Under the pieces are notes generated by a model. That model saw nothing but the letters and a program-made list of their open reading frames with translations, had not been told where the DNA came from and did not search any database. Source: Nocardioides aromaticivorans (lineage in GTDB: Bacteria; Actinomycetota; Actinomycetes; Propionibacteriales; Nocardioidaceae). Taken from it: DNA of 64,000 bases. How positions within the stretch are numbered: the stretch's first letter is position 1; every line of letters starts with the position of its first letter. Shown in pieces: positions 42,483 through 51,209 of the stretch. A program made the translations under genes and the position numbers. The stretch is from NCBI RefSeq assembly GCF_013408525.1, contig NZ_JACBZM010000001.1, forward strand, positions 1,178,001 to 1,242,000, given 5' to 3'.

Positions 42483-42609
42483 AGGTGCAAGCAGGCAGCA
42501 AGTGAAGTCGTTCACATGAGCCGTGTTACGGGTCGGCGCGTGCGCAGGGCGGGCGCGGTGCAAGGTCCCACCTGTCAGTCTTGAAATGGGATCAACTCAC
42601 TCGACTCTG

Positions 42610-42615
42610 TACGAT
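42610..42615 (+). promoter_or_regulatory. -10 hexamer TACGAT of the APS kinase fusion gene
   Basis: TACGAT, seven bases before the GTG at 42623; supports that start over a TTG 42 nt upstream. Confidence 0.6.
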
Positions 42616-42622
42616 CGCGAGC

Positions 42623-44464
42623 GTGTCGAGTCCTTCCGTCCCGCAGCACTGCCCCACGCCCCGGGAGCTCGACGACCTGGAGCTGCTCACCTCGGGCGCC
42701 GCCGGCCCGATCGTCGGCTTCAACGAGCCGGGCAGCCCGATCACGCTCGACCTCCCCGAGGCGCTCGAGACCCACCTCGACGAGGGCCACGAGGTCGAGC
42801 TCGTCGACCCCGAGGGCCTCCCCCTCGCCCGGATCGCCCGCACCCTGCGCGGCCTGAGCGTCGAGCCCCTCACCCACGCGCAGTTCGGCGCCTTCCGCAG
42901 CCTGCACCTGCCGCCGGAGACCGCCCGCGAGCGCTACGCCGGCCGCACCGTCGTCCCCGTGACCGACCTCGTCACGGACACCCAGCTCGAGCAGCTGCGC
43001 GGGCTCGGCCCGGTCCTGCTCGCCGCCCTGGTGGGCGCCGGCACTCCTGCCGTGAGCCCCGTCGGCCTGCTGCGCGCGACCGTCCGGGTCGCCGGCATGC
43101 TCGACGCGGCCGTCGTGGCGATCCCCCTCACCGACCACGGCTCCGACGCCGACGCGGCCCTGCGCCAGTCGGTCCTCGCCTGGTACGCCGGCGCCGACGA
43201 CATCGTCGAGCTGAAGCCCGGTGGCCGGACGCTGCCCGAGCTCGCCGACATCGAGGCGCAGGAGCGGCCCGCCCCCGCCGACCAGGGCCTGGTGCTCTTC
43301 TTCACCGGCCTCTCGGGCAGCGGCAAGTCCACGCTGGCCCGGGCGCTCATGGACCGCGTCCTCGAGCAGGGCACCCGCTCCATCACCAGCCTCGACGGCG
43401 ACGTCGTACGCCGCAACCTCTCGGCCGGGCTCACCTTCTCCAAGGAGGACCGCGAGACCAACATCCGCCGGATCGGCTGGGTCGCGGCCGAGATCGCCCG
43501 CCACCGCGGCGTGGCGATCTGCAGCCCGATCGCGCCCTTCGACGAGACCCGCCAGCAGGTCCGGGCCATGGTCGAGCAGGCCGGCGGTCGGTTCTTCCTC
43601 GTACACGTCGCGACCCCGCTCGAGGAGTGCGAGCGCCGCGACCGCAAGGGCCTCTACGCCAAGGCCCGGCGCGGCGAGATCCCCGAGTTCACCGGGATCT
43701 CCTCGCCCTACGAGGAGCCCGAGGACGCCGACGTCCGGGTCGACACGACGGGCCGCACCATCGAGGCCGCCCTCGACGACGTGCTCGCCGGCCTCGCGGC
43801 CGCTGGGATCATGGACCTGCGCGGCACCCTGCCGACGCCCGCGCCGCCCGCCGCGCGACGCACGGCCGGCCGTCCGTCGCCCCGCGCCGTCACGACCCCG
43901 GCAACCGCCGAGGGCGGTCCGCTGCGGGTGCTCTTCATCTGCACCGCCAACATCTGCCGCTCGCCGTACATGGAGCTCCGGGCGCGGGCGATGCTCGCCG
44001 GCGCCACCGACGTCGAGTTCTCCAGCGCCGGGACCCACGGCTTCCGCTCCCACCACGTCGACGCGACGATGGGCGTCGTCCTGGCCGACCGCGGCATCGA
44101 CGACGAGGCGGCCGAGTCGTTCGCGAGCCGTCGGCTGACGCGCGACATGATCAACGAGGCCGACCTCGTGCTCACCGCCGAGGCGTCGCACCGGGCGTTC
44201 GTGCTCGAGGAGGTCCCCGGCGCCTTCCGCAAGGCGTTCACGCTCGGCCAGTTCGCCGAGTCGATCGAGCGGGTCGACCCCACGCTGGTGGGCGCCGCGC
44301 TCGTGACCGCGGCCGGGCACCGCCGCGCCGGGGCCGTCGACGCCCACGACATCCGCGACCCCTACCGGCGGGGTCGCGCGGCCGCCGAGGCGTCCGCCGA
44401 CCAGATCGACGCCCTGCTCAGTGCGGTCCTGCCGCGACTCACCTCCCAGACAGGCATCGCATGA
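42623..44464 (+). CDS. Three-domain fusion: sulfurylase-like N domain, APS kinase, low-molecular-weight protein tyrosine phosphatase
   Basis: A 613-residue protein. Residues 1-215 resemble the PUA-like ATP-sulfurylase N-terminal region (VELVDPEGLPLARIA, RYAGRTVVPVTDLV). Residues 220-400 are a full APS kinase: GLSGSGKST (229-237), SLDGDVVRRNLSAGLTFSKED, NIRRIGWVA, ICSPIAPF and KGLYAKARRGEIPEFTG. After a Pro/Ala linker comes a low-molecular-weight phosphatase: FICTANICRSPYMELRA with C440-x5-R446 and the general acid Asp579 in DIRDPYRRG. It would make PAPS and act on a phosphoester or arsenate. All catalytic residues seem intact. It overlaps the TauE gene by ATGA. cysD and cysN lie 5 kb away without a kinase domain. 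Confidence 0.88.
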   Translation: MSSPSVPQHCPTPRELDDLELLTSGAAGPIVGFNEPGSPITLDLPEALETHLDEGHEVELVDPEGLPLARIARTLRGLSVEPLTHAQFGAFRSLHLPPETARERYAGRTVVPVTDLVTDTQLEQLRGLGPVLLAALVGAGTPAVSPVGLLRATVRVAGMLDAAVVAIPLTDHGSDADAALRQSVLAWYAGADDIVELKPGGRTLPELADIEAQERPAPADQGLVLFFTGLSGSGKSTLARALMDRVLEQGTRSITSLDGDVVRRNLSAGLTFSKEDRETNIRRIGWVAAEIARHRGVAICSPIAPFDETRQQVRAMVEQAGGRFFLVHVATPLEECERRDRKGLYAKARRGEIPEFTGISSPYEEPEDADVRVDTTGRTIEAALDDVLAGLAAAGIMDLRGTLPTPAPPAARRTAGRPSPRAVTTPATAEGGPLRVLFICTANICRSPYMELRARAMLAGATDVEFSSAGTHGFRSHHVDATMGVVLADRGIDDEAAESFASRRLTRDMINEADLVLTAEASHRAFVLEEVPGAFRKAFTLGQFAESIERVDPTLVGAALVTAAGHRRAGAVDAHDIRDPYRRGRAAAEASADQIDALLSAVLPRLTSQTGIA

Positions 44465-45483
44465 ACGACCTGATCACCCTCACCGCGCTCTCGATCGCCG
44501 CCGCGGGCTTCTTCGTCGGCATCGTCGTCGGGCTGACGGGCATGGGCGGCGGCGCGCTGATGACGCCGGCGCTGATCTTCCTCGGCGTCGGCCACACCTC
44601 GGCGATCGTCACCGCCGACCTGACGGCGGCCGCGATCTACAAGACCGGCGGTGCGATCACGCACGCCCGGGAGGGCTCCCCCAACCTGCGGCTGGCCGGC
44701 TGGCTGATCGCCGGCTCGGTGCCGATGGCGTTCATCGGGCCGTGGCTCGTCAACGCCGTCACCGACGACCCGGCGGACCTCGAGAAGACCCTCAAGCTCT
44801 GCATCGGCATCGCGCTGCTGTTCGCCGCGTCGACGTACGCCCTGCGCCTCTACATCAACCTCGGCCGGGTCCGCAGCGGCGGCATCCTCCCCGACGACAA
44901 CCCGCCGATCCGGCCGCTCCCGACCCTGCTCGTCGGCATGCTCGGCGGGCTCCTGGTCGGCATCACCAGCGTCGGCTCCGGCTCGGTCATCATGATCGCG
45001 CTGCTGATGCTCTACCCCGGCCTGTCGGCCGTGCGCCTGGTCGGCACCGACCTCGTCCAGGCCGTGCCGCTCGTGCTCAGCGCGGCGCTGGCGAACATCG
45101 CGATCCACGGCCTCGAGTGGGACCTCCTGATCCCGCTGGTGATCGGCTCGGTCCCGGGCACCCTGCTCGGCTCGCGGATCGCGCCGCGCGTGCCGCAGTC
45201 GATCATCCGCCGCGGCATCGTGATCGTGCTGACCATGTCGGGCACCGCACTGCTCTTCAAGGCCGGCCTGCACCCCTTCGGCCAGGGCCACGAGACCCTC
45301 GAGGCCGTGCTCGTCGCCGCGATCGGCCTGGCGATGCTCTTCCTGGTGCCGCTGGTCTGGGGCGTGCTGCGCAAGCGTCACGGGCTGCCGATGTTCGGCG
45401 CGCCGACGGTCAGCGAGATCGAGGCGCTGGGCGCGGACGGCAACCGCCGCGGTCGCCGGCAACCGGCGACCGACGAGCGCTAG
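44461..45483 (+). CDS. TauE/SafE-family sulfite/anion exporter
   Basis: A 340-residue membrane protein with about eight helices and the two TSUP half-repeats: GIVVGLTGMGGGALMTPALIF and GLLVGITSVGSGSVIMIALLML. The family moves sulfite, sulfonates or other anions. Overlap with the APS kinase gene (ATGA) makes a role in sulfur handling likely. Its TAG stop lies in the 6-bp target duplication of the insertion sequence, which therefore left the reading frame intact. Confidence 0.9.
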   Translation: MNDLITLTALSIAAAGFFVGIVVGLTGMGGGALMTPALIFLGVGHTSAIVTADLTAAAIYKTGGAITHAREGSPNLRLAGWLIAGSVPMAFIGPWLVNAVTDDPADLEKTLKLCIGIALLFAASTYALRLYINLGRVRSGGILPDDNPPIRPLPTLLVGMLGGLLVGITSVGSGSVIMIALLMLYPGLSAVRLVGTDLVQAVPLVLSAALANIAIHGLEWDLLIPLVIGSVPGTLLGSRIAPRVPQSIIRRGIVIVLTMSGTALLFKAGLHPFGQGHETLEAVLVAAIGLAMLFLVPLVWGVLRKRHGLPMFGAPTVSEIEALGADGNRRGRRQPATDER

Positions 45484-45484
45484 G
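45479..45484. repeat. Target-site duplication, left copy (GCTAGG)
   Basis: GCTAGG directly before the left end of the IS; repeated at 46599-46604. Confidence 0.85.
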
Positions 45485-46598
45485 TGTTCTGACCACGGAC
45501 GTTAGGTACGGCGGGTCGGCTGGATCATGACGAAGACCTCCGGGTGAGGTGTGGAGCTACCACGCACCCACACCCACCACGGAGGTCTTCATGACCCACG
45601 CTAACGCCACCCTCACCCCGGCCGGACGGCTGCGTCTGGCCAAGCTCGTCGTCGAGCAGGGCTGGACCTATGCCCGAGCCGCCGAGCGATTCTCGGTCGC
45701 CATCACGACCGTCCGCCGCTGGGCCACCGTTACCGCCTATCCGGCAAGTCCGGCATGGTCGACCGTTCGTCCCGCCCGCACCGCCACCCGAACCGGCTGC
45801 CCCAGCGCACCGAGCGACGGATCGTGGGTCTGCGCGTGACCCGGCGTTGGGGACCGGCCCGGATCGCCTACCACCTCGGCCTGAACCCCTCGACAGTCCA
45901 CCAAGTCCTGCGCCGCTACGGCTGCCCACGGCTGAAGTGGACCGACCCGGCCACCGGCACCCGGATCAAGACCTCCTCCCGCGACAAGAACCGCTACGAG
46001 CACGCCGCACCGGGCGACCTGGTCCACGTCGACATCAAGAAGCTCGGACGGATCCCCGACGGCGGCGGGTGGCACGCGCTCGGACGCGGCACGGCCCAAG
46101 ACAACCGGGTGCACGCACGACGTAGTCGCGCAGCTCGTGCCGGCGCCTCACCTTCGCGGGGCTACGTCTACCTGCACCACGCCGTCGACGACCACTCCCG
46201 GCTGGCCTACTCCGAGATCCTCGCCGATGAGCGCAAGGAGACCGCAGCCGCGTTCTGGAAGCGGGCGCGACGCTTCTTCGCTGCCCACGGCATCACCGTG
46301 AAGGCCGTGCTCACCGACAACGGCTCCTGCTACCGCAGCCGGCTCTGGGCCAAGACGCTCGGGCGCCGCGTCAAACACCGCCGCACCCGCCCGTACCGGC
46401 CCCAGACCAACGGCAAGGTCGAACGGTTCAACCGGACCCTGCTCGAGGAATGGGCCTACGCAACCACCTACACCTCAGAAGCCGACCGCGCAGCGGCGTA
46501 CCCCGGCTGGCTGCATCACTACAATCACCACCGCGGCCACACCAGCCTCAAGGGCAAGTCACCCATCGACCGCGTGCCCAACCTCCCGGGTCAGAACA
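45485..46598 (+). mobile_element. IS481-type insertion sequence
   Basis: A 1,114-bp element bounded by the inverted ends TGTTCTGACC (45485-45494) and GGTCAGAACA (46589-46598) and flanked by 6-bp direct repeats GCTAGG. It carries one transposase gene whose stop codon TAG lies just outside the right end, in the duplicated target. Clean ends and target duplication point to a recent insertion between the TauE gene and a small opposite-strand gene. Confidence 0.9.
45532..45590 (+). promoter_or_regulatory. Hairpin that can hide the transposase ribosome-binding site
   Basis: GAAGACCTCC (45532-45541) pairs perfectly with GGAGGTCTTC (45581-45590), which contains the GGAGG directly before the transposase ATG at 45591. 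A transcript reading in from outside would form it and block translation, a known self-limiting device in insertion sequences. Confidence 0.65.
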
Positions 46599-46603
46599 GC
46601 TAG
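45591..46603 (+). pseudogene. IS481 transposase, broken by a one-base frameshift
   Basis: The N-terminal helix-turn-helix part (MTHANATLTPAGRLRLAKLV to TTVRRWA) reads in one frame from the ATG at 45591; the rest (RYRLSGKSGMVDRS onwards) is in the -1 frame. The change is near 45724-45728, where one base seems to be missing. The catalytic triad is intact in the second part: Asp in AVDDHSRL, Asp in LTDNGS and Glu in GKVERF. Restored length would be 337 residues, normal for IS481. A mutation or a sequencing error fits better than programmed frameshifting, since no slippery heptamer is seen. Confidence 0.85.
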
Positions 46604-46604
46604 G
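46599..46604. repeat. Target-site duplication, right copy (GCTAGG)
   Basis: GCTAGG directly after the right IS end; its TAG (46601-46603) serves as stop codon of the transposase. Confidence 0.85.
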
Positions 46605-46606
46605 GG

Positions 46607-46735
46607 TCAGCGGGCCAGCACGCGGTCGTGGTCGAGCCGGAAGGGCTCGTCCTCGGCGGCGGCCCGACCGAGAGCGAGGGTCAGCGCCGTGGCGGCGGCG
46701 ACCCAGAGGGCTCCCAGTCCGAGCAGTGTCTCCAT
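46607..46735 (-). CDS. Small membrane protein, 42 residues
   Basis: An ATG at 46735 opens a 42-residue frame: METLLGLGALWVAAATALTL is a single hydrophobic helix, followed by ALGRAAAEDEPFRL and a short charged tail ending DRVLAR. TACCGT lies six bases before the ATG, the same leaderless pattern as in larger genes here. The stop is 3 bp outside the IS target duplication. No family is recognised. The helix plus promoter make it more likely real than chance. Confidence 0.55.
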   Translation of the reverse strand: METLLGLGALWVAAATALTLALGRAAAEDEPFRLDHDRVLAR

Positions 46736-46741
46736 GTACCA

Positions 46742-46747
46742 ACGGTA
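46742..46747 (-). promoter_or_regulatory. -10 hexamer TACCGT of the small membrane protein gene
   Basis: TACCGT, six bases before the ATG at 46735. Confidence 0.5.
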
Positions 46748-46826
46748 GGCACCGGGCCCGACGCAACCAACCCTCAGATCGGTTCAACCTGCAGGGACAT
46801 TGGTCCCGGGCGTGTCGCCTTGACAG

Positions 46827-46843
46827 CCGACGGCCCCCGTCGG
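46827..46843 (-). terminator. Terminator after the UDP-sugar dehydrogenase gene
   Basis: CCGACGG and CCGTCGG around CCC, directly next to the stop codon of the gene on the minus strand. Confidence 0.55.
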
Positions 46844-48010
46844 TCAGTCGCGGCCGTAGATGTCGCGCGTGTAGACCTTCGCCGCCACGTCGGACAGGAC
46901 GTCGGTCTGCCGGTTGGCGATGATCACGTCGGCGCGCTTCTTGAACTCCCCCAGGTCGCGGACGACCTCGGAGTTGAAGAAGGTGTCGTCGTCCAGCTCG
47001 GGCTCGTGGACGATGACCTCGACGCCCTTGGCCTTGATCCGCTTCATCACGCCCTGCACCGACGACATCCGGAAGTTGTCGGACCCGGACTTCATGGTCA
47101 GGCGGTAGACCCCGACGACCTTCGGCCGGCGGGCCAGGATGTCGGCCGCGATGAAGTCCTTGCGGGTGGTGTTGGCGTCGACGATCGCGCTGATCAGGTT
47201 CTGGGGCACGTGGCGGTAGTTCGCCTGCAGCTGCTTGGTGTCCTTCGGCAGGCAGTAGCCGCCGTACCCGAAGGACGGGTTGTTGTAGTGCGAGCCGATG
47301 CGCGGGTCGAGGCCGACGCCCTCGATGATCTGGCGCGCGTCGAGGCCGTGGATCGAGGCGTAGGTGTCGAGCTCGTTGAAGTACGCGACCCGCAGCGCCA
47401 GGTAGGTGTTGGAGAAGAGCTTGATCGCCTCCGCCTCGGTGGCCCCGGTGAACAGCACCGGCACGTCCTCGTCGAGCGAGCCGTTGAGCAGCAGCTTGGC
47501 GAACTGGTGACCGGCCTCCGTGTCCGAGCCGACGACGATGCGGGAGGGGTGCAGGTTGTCGTACAGCGCCCGCCCCTCGCGGAGGAACTCCGGGCTGAAG
47601 ATGATCGACGAGCCCAGGTGGCGCTCGCGGAGCCTGCTGGTGAAGCCGACCGGGATCGTCGACTTGATGACGATCGTCGCCGACGGGTTGGCGGCGATCG
47701 CGTCGGCGGTGACGCGCTCCACCGTGGAGGTGTCGAAGTAGTTGGTGACGGGGTCGTAGTCCGTGGGCGTCGCGATCACCACGAAGGACGCGTCGCGGTA
47801 GGCCTCGTCCTTGTCGAGGGTCGCGGTGAGCGACAGCTCGCGGGTGGCGAGGTAGTCCTGCAGTTCGGCGTCGATGATCGGCGACTCGCGCCGGTTGACC
47901 ATCTCGACCCGCTCGGGATCGACGTCGAGCGCCCAGACGTCGTGGTGCTGGGCGAGGATGACGGCGTTCGAGAGTCCGACATATCCGGTGCCCACTACGG
48001 CGATCTTCAC
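46844..48010 (-). CDS. ugd: UDP-glucose/GDP-mannose dehydrogenase family protein (UDP-glucose 6-dehydrogenase type)
   Basis: A 388-residue NAD-dependent four-electron dehydrogenase. [13 protein letters not shown] binds [12 protein letters not shown] and [20 protein letters not shown] are family blocks, [20 protein letters not shown] has the catalytic Lys/Asn, and [15 protein letters not shown] holds the nucleophilic Cys. It makes UDP-glucuronate (or a related uronate) for surface polysaccharide. Length is short of GDP-mannose dehydrogenases and fits Ugd. TACGCT lies six bases before the GTG. Confidence 0.92.
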   Translation of the reverse strand: MKIAVVGTGYVGLSNAVILAQHHDVWALDVDPERVEMVNRRESPIIDAELQDYLATRELSLTATLDKDEAYRDASFVVIATPTDYDPVTNYFDTSTVERVTADAIAANPSATIVIKSTIPVGFTSRLRERHLGSSIIFSPEFLREGRALYDNLHPSRIVVGSDTEAGHQFAKLLLNGSLDEDVPVLFTGATEAEAIKLFSNTYLALRVAYFNELDTYASIHGLDARQIIEGVGLDPRIGSHYNNPSFGYGGYCLPKDTKQLQANYRHVPQNLISAIVDANTTRKDFIAADILARRPKVVGVYRLTMKSGSDNFRMSSVQGVMKRIKAKGVEVIVHEPELDDDTFFNSEVVRDLGEFKKRADVIIANRQTDVLSDVAAKVYTRDIYGRD

Positions 48011-48016
48011 GACGCG

Positions 48017-48022
48017 AGCGTA
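48017..48022 (-). promoter_or_regulatory. -10 hexamer TACGCT of ugd
   Basis: TACGCT, six bases before the GTG at 48010; leaderless pattern. Confidence 0.55.
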
Positions 48023-48098
48023 AGGCCCGTTCCTTAACCTGTCTGCACATCCCGGTGAACGGCGCGGTGGCCCGGCGAGACGCGGCTCACTGCGCCGC

Positions 48099-48872
48099 TC
48101 ACTCCCACACCGAGGCGATCGGCAGGCCCCACAGGCGCGGCCCGTAGCGGTGGCCGACGGACGCCGTGTTGAGCACGACGCCGCCGCGGAAGCGGGAGCC
48201 CGCGCGCCGCGCGAGCGCCTCCAGGCGGGCGAACTGGTGCGGCCGGAGGCCCGCCGCCGTCAGCACCTCCAGGCCGTAGATGCTGTCGTCGGGCAGCTCG
48301 ACCACGAATCCGACCTCCAGCCCGTTGCGCTCACGCAGGTAGGAGACCCGGTGCTCGACGACGCTGGTCGCCTGCTGGCGGAGCAGCTCGGCGGCGACCA
48401 TCGTGCGCAGCAGCGGCGCGAGCCGGGGCCGACCGGAGAAGGCGGCCAGGGCGGCAGGGTCGTGCCCGGCGAGGTGGCGGGCCAGCGCGGGGTCCTCGAA
48501 GACCACCTCGGGGCGACCGATCGCGCGCTTGGCCGCCGACGCCCGGCACCCCGGCAGCAGGCGCACCACACCGATCTCGACCAGCACGTCGACGTACGGC
48601 TGGACGGTGGTGCGGGGAATCCCGGCGGCCGCGCCCAGCCGGGCGTGGTTGAGCTCGCCCAGCAACGGGTCCGCCAGGGCTCTCAGCAGGGCCGCCAGCC
48701 GTCCCGGGTCCGTACGACGGACCGCGCGGGCCCGCCGGGCGAGGCGGCGCAGCTCGTCGTCGGTGACGGGGCGGGCCGTCGCGGCGACGTACCGCTCGAC
48801 GTCCCAGGTGGTCCGCACCTCGCCCGGGACGGTTCCCCGGGAGCCCAGACGGGCGACGAAGTCGGCAGCCAC
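48099..48872 (-). CDS. DUF4143-like protein lacking the AAA+ ATPase half
   Basis: A 257-residue protein matching the C-terminal half of AAA+/DUF4143 proteins: [28 protein letters not shown] (winged helix), [14 protein letters not shown], then a nuclease-like fold with [16 protein letters not shown] and [11 protein letters not shown]. The Walker motifs normally found before it are absent, and the 70 N-terminal residues do not replace them. Start at the GTG 48872 is set by TAGGGT seven bases upstream; other GTGs lie nearby. Function unknown. Confidence 0.7.
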   Translation of the reverse strand: MAADFVARLGSRGTVPGEVRTTWDVERYVAATARPVTDDELRRLARRARAVRRTDPGRLAALLRALADPLLGELNHARLGAAAGIPRTTVQPYVDVLVEIGVVRLLPGCRASAAKRAIGRPEVVFEDPALARHLAGHDPAALAAFSGRPRLAPLLRTMVAAELLRQQATSVVEHRVSYLRERNGLEVGFVVELPDDSIYGLEVLTAAGLRPHQFARLEALARRAGSRFRGGVVLNTASVGHRYGPRLWGLPIASVWE

Positions 48873-48879
48873 GGGCGTC

Positions 48880-48885
48880 ACCCTA
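48880..48885 (-). promoter_or_regulatory. -10 hexamer TAGGGT of the DUF4143-like gene
   Basis: TAGGGT, seven bases before the GTG at 48872. Confidence 0.5.
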
Positions 48886-48972
48886 AGCGGCTCCCGTGGA
48901 AAACTCGTCGATTTGTCTAACGAGGTCGCGCGAATGTCCCGGTGAAAGGCCGCGCATGGCACGATGCAGCCC

Positions 48973-49887
48973 ATGTCCCAGACCCACAGCGACTACCGGC
49001 TGAGCCAGCTGGACCAGCTGGAAGCCGAGTCGATCCACATCTTCCGGGAGGTGGCCGCCGAGTTCGAGAAGCCCGTGCTGATGTTCTCGGGCGGCAAGGA
49101 CTCCATCGTCATGCTCCGCCTCGCGGAGAAGGCGTTCTACCCGGCGAAGATCCCGTTCTCGATCCTGCAGGTCGACACCGGCCTGGACTTCCCCGAGGTC
49201 ATGGAGACCCGCGACCGCTGGGTCGCCCGGCTCGGCGTGAACCTCGTGGTGGCGAGCATCGACGACGCGATCAAGAACGGGATCATCCCCGACGCCGCGA
49301 AGATCAGCCGCAACCGCCTCCAGATCCCGACCCTGCTGAACGCCATCGAGGAGAACGGCTTCACCGCCGCCTTCGGTGGCGGCCGCCGCGACGAGGAGAA
49401 GGCCCGCGCCAAGGAGCGCGTCTACTCCCACCGCGACGAGTTCGGCCAGTGGGACCCGAAGAACCAGCGCCCCGAGCTGTGGAGCCTCTACAACGGCCGC
49501 CTCCACGAGGGCGAGCACATGCGGATCTTCCCGATCTCCAACTGGACCGAGCTGGACGTCTGGGACTACATCGGCCGCGAGGGCATCGAGATCCCGAGCA
49601 TCTACTACTCGCACCAGCGCCGCGTCTTCGTGCGCGACGGCATGCTGATGAGCGAGACCCCGCTCAACCCGCTGCGGGAGGGCGAGGTCGTCGAGGAGCG
49701 GACCGTCCGGTTCCGCACCTGCGGTGACATCACCCTGACCGGCTGCGTCGAGAGCACCGCGTCGACGATCGCCGAGATCATCGACGAGGTCGCCGTGGCC
49801 CGCAAGACCGAGCGCGGCGCGACCCGCGGCGACGACCGGTTCTCCGAGGCAGCCATGGAGGACCGCAAGAAGGAGGGCTACTTCTGA
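48973..49887 (+). CDS. cysD: Sulfate adenylyltransferase subunit 2
   Basis: A 304-residue CysD. The PP-loop FSGGKDS binds ATP; QVDTGLDFPEVMETRDR, GGGRRDEEKARAKER, RIFPISNWTELDVWDYI and RTCGDITLTGC are family blocks. With CysN it makes APS from sulfate and ATP. The ATG at 48973 (CACGAT seven bases upstream) is preferred over one 9 nt earlier. The stop overlaps cysN as TGATG. Confidence 0.95.
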   Translation: MSQTHSDYRLSQLDQLEAESIHIFREVAAEFEKPVLMFSGGKDSIVMLRLAEKAFYPAKIPFSILQVDTGLDFPEVMETRDRWVARLGVNLVVASIDDAIKNGIIPDAAKISRNRLQIPTLLNAIEENGFTAAFGGGRRDEEKARAKERVYSHRDEFGQWDPKNQRPELWSLYNGRLHEGEHMRIFPISNWTELDVWDYIGREGIEIPSIYYSHQRRVFVRDGMLMSETPLNPLREGEVVEERTVRFRTCGDITLTGCVESTASTIAEIIDEVAVARKTERGATRGDDRFSEAAMEDRKKEGYF

Positions 49888-51146
49888 TGGCCGGCACCAA
49901 CATGGACCTGCTCCGCTTCGCGACCGCTGGCTCGGTCGACGACGGCAAGTCGACCCTCATCGGGCGCCTGCTGCTCGACTCGAAGTCGATCTTCGAGGAC
50001 CAGCTCGAGGCGGTCGAGGCGACCAGCGAGGCGAAGGGGTACGACTACACCGACCTCGCGCTGCTGACCGACGGCCTGCGCTCCGAGCGCGAGCAGGGCA
50101 TCACGATCGACGTGGCCTACCGCTACTTCGCGACGCCCAACCGCAAGTTCATCATCGCCGACACCCCCGGGCACGTGCAGTACACCCGGAACATGGTCAC
50201 CGGCGCCTCCACCGCTGACCTCGGCCTCGTGCTCGTCGACGCCCGCCAGGGCCTGACCGAGCAGTCGCGCCGCCACGCGGTGATCCTGTCGCTGCTCCGC
50301 GTCCCGCACCTCGTGCTGGCCGTGAACAAGATGGACCTCGTCGACTTCGACCAGTCCGTCTACGACAAGATCTACGCCGAGTTCACCCAGTTCGCGACGA
50401 AGCTCAACGTCCCCGACCTCGAGGTCATCCCGATCTCGGCGCTGCAGGGCGACAACGTGGTGACCCGCTCCGAGAACATGCCGTGGTACTCCGGTCCCAC
50501 GCTGATGCACCACCTCGAGCACGTCCACGTGGCCTCCGACCGCGACCTCATCGACGCCCGCTTCCCGGTGCAGTACGTCATCCGGCCGAAGTCCGACGAG
50601 TTCCACGACTACCGCGGCTACGCCGGCCAGGTGGCCGGTGGCGTGCTCAAGCCCGGTGACGAGGTCGTCGTACTCCCGTCGGGGATGACGTCGAAGATCT
50701 CGAAGATCGACCTGTTCGACCAGGAGATCACCGAGGCCTTCCCGCCGATGAGCGTGACCGTCCACCTCGAGGACGACGTCGACGTGTCTCGCGGCGACAT
50801 GATCGCCCGGGTCAAGAACGCGCCGACCCCGAGCCAGGACATCGACGCGATGATCTGCTGGATGACCACCGCCCCGCTGCAGCCGCGGCAGAAGCTGGCC
50901 ATCAAGCACACGACCCGCACGGGCCGCGCGCTGGTCAAGGACATCCAGTACCGCCTGGACGTCAACACGCTGCACCGCGACCAGGAGACCAAGGAGCTCG
51001 GCGTCAACGAGATCGGCCGCGTCACGCTGCGCACCACGGTGCCGCTGCTCGCCGACCCGTACTCCAAGAACCGCACCACCGGCTCGTTCATCCTGATCGA
51101 CGAGGCCACCGGCGTGACCGTCGGCGCCGGCATGATCAACGGCTGA
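49887..51146 (+). CDS. cysN: Sulfate adenylyltransferase subunit 1 (GTPase)
   Basis: A 419-residue EF-Tu-like GTPase: GSVDDGKSTLIGRLL (G1), EREQGITIDVAYRYF (G2), DTPGHVQYTRNM (G3), NKMD (G4), followed by two beta-barrel domains. GTP hydrolysis drives APS synthesis by CysD. Many actinobacteria have a CysN-CysC fusion; here the protein stops after the barrels, consistent with a separate APS kinase in the fusion at 42.6 kb. Confidence 0.95.
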   Translation: MAGTNMDLLRFATAGSVDDGKSTLIGRLLLDSKSIFEDQLEAVEATSEAKGYDYTDLALLTDGLRSEREQGITIDVAYRYFATPNRKFIIADTPGHVQYTRNMVTGASTADLGLVLVDARQGLTEQSRRHAVILSLLRVPHLVLAVNKMDLVDFDQSVYDKIYAEFTQFATKLNVPDLEVIPISALQGDNVVTRSENMPWYSGPTLMHHLEHVHVASDRDLIDARFPVQYVIRPKSDEFHDYRGYAGQVAGGVLKPGDEVVVLPSGMTSKISKIDLFDQEITEAFPPMSVTVHLEDDVDVSRGDMIARVKNAPTPSQDIDAMICWMTTAPLQPRQKLAIKHTTRTGRALVKDIQYRLDVNTLHRDQETKELGVNEIGRVTLRTTVPLLADPYSKNRTTGSFILIDEATGVTVGAGMING

Positions 51147-51162
51147 CCGCACCGTCGTACGA

Positions 51163-51198
51163 CGAACGCCCGCTCCCTCGCGAGGGAGCGGGCGTTCG
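51163..51198 (+). terminator. Terminator after cysN
   Basis: A perfect 36-nt palindrome (arms of 18 bp, 51163-51180 and 51181-51198), 16 nt after the cysN stop. Confidence 0.8.
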
Positions 51199-51209
51199 TG
51201 CGTTCGGCG

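Noticed and set aside
45591..46603. Programmed -1 frameshifting in the transposase
   Set aside because: No X-XXY-YYZ slippery site near 45724-45728, and IS481 elements normally have a single unshifted gene.
48099..48974. Upstream start at 48974 for the DUF4143-like gene
   Set aside because: It would overlap the cysD promoter and adds residues with no similarity; the TAGGGT hexamer supports the GTG at 48872.
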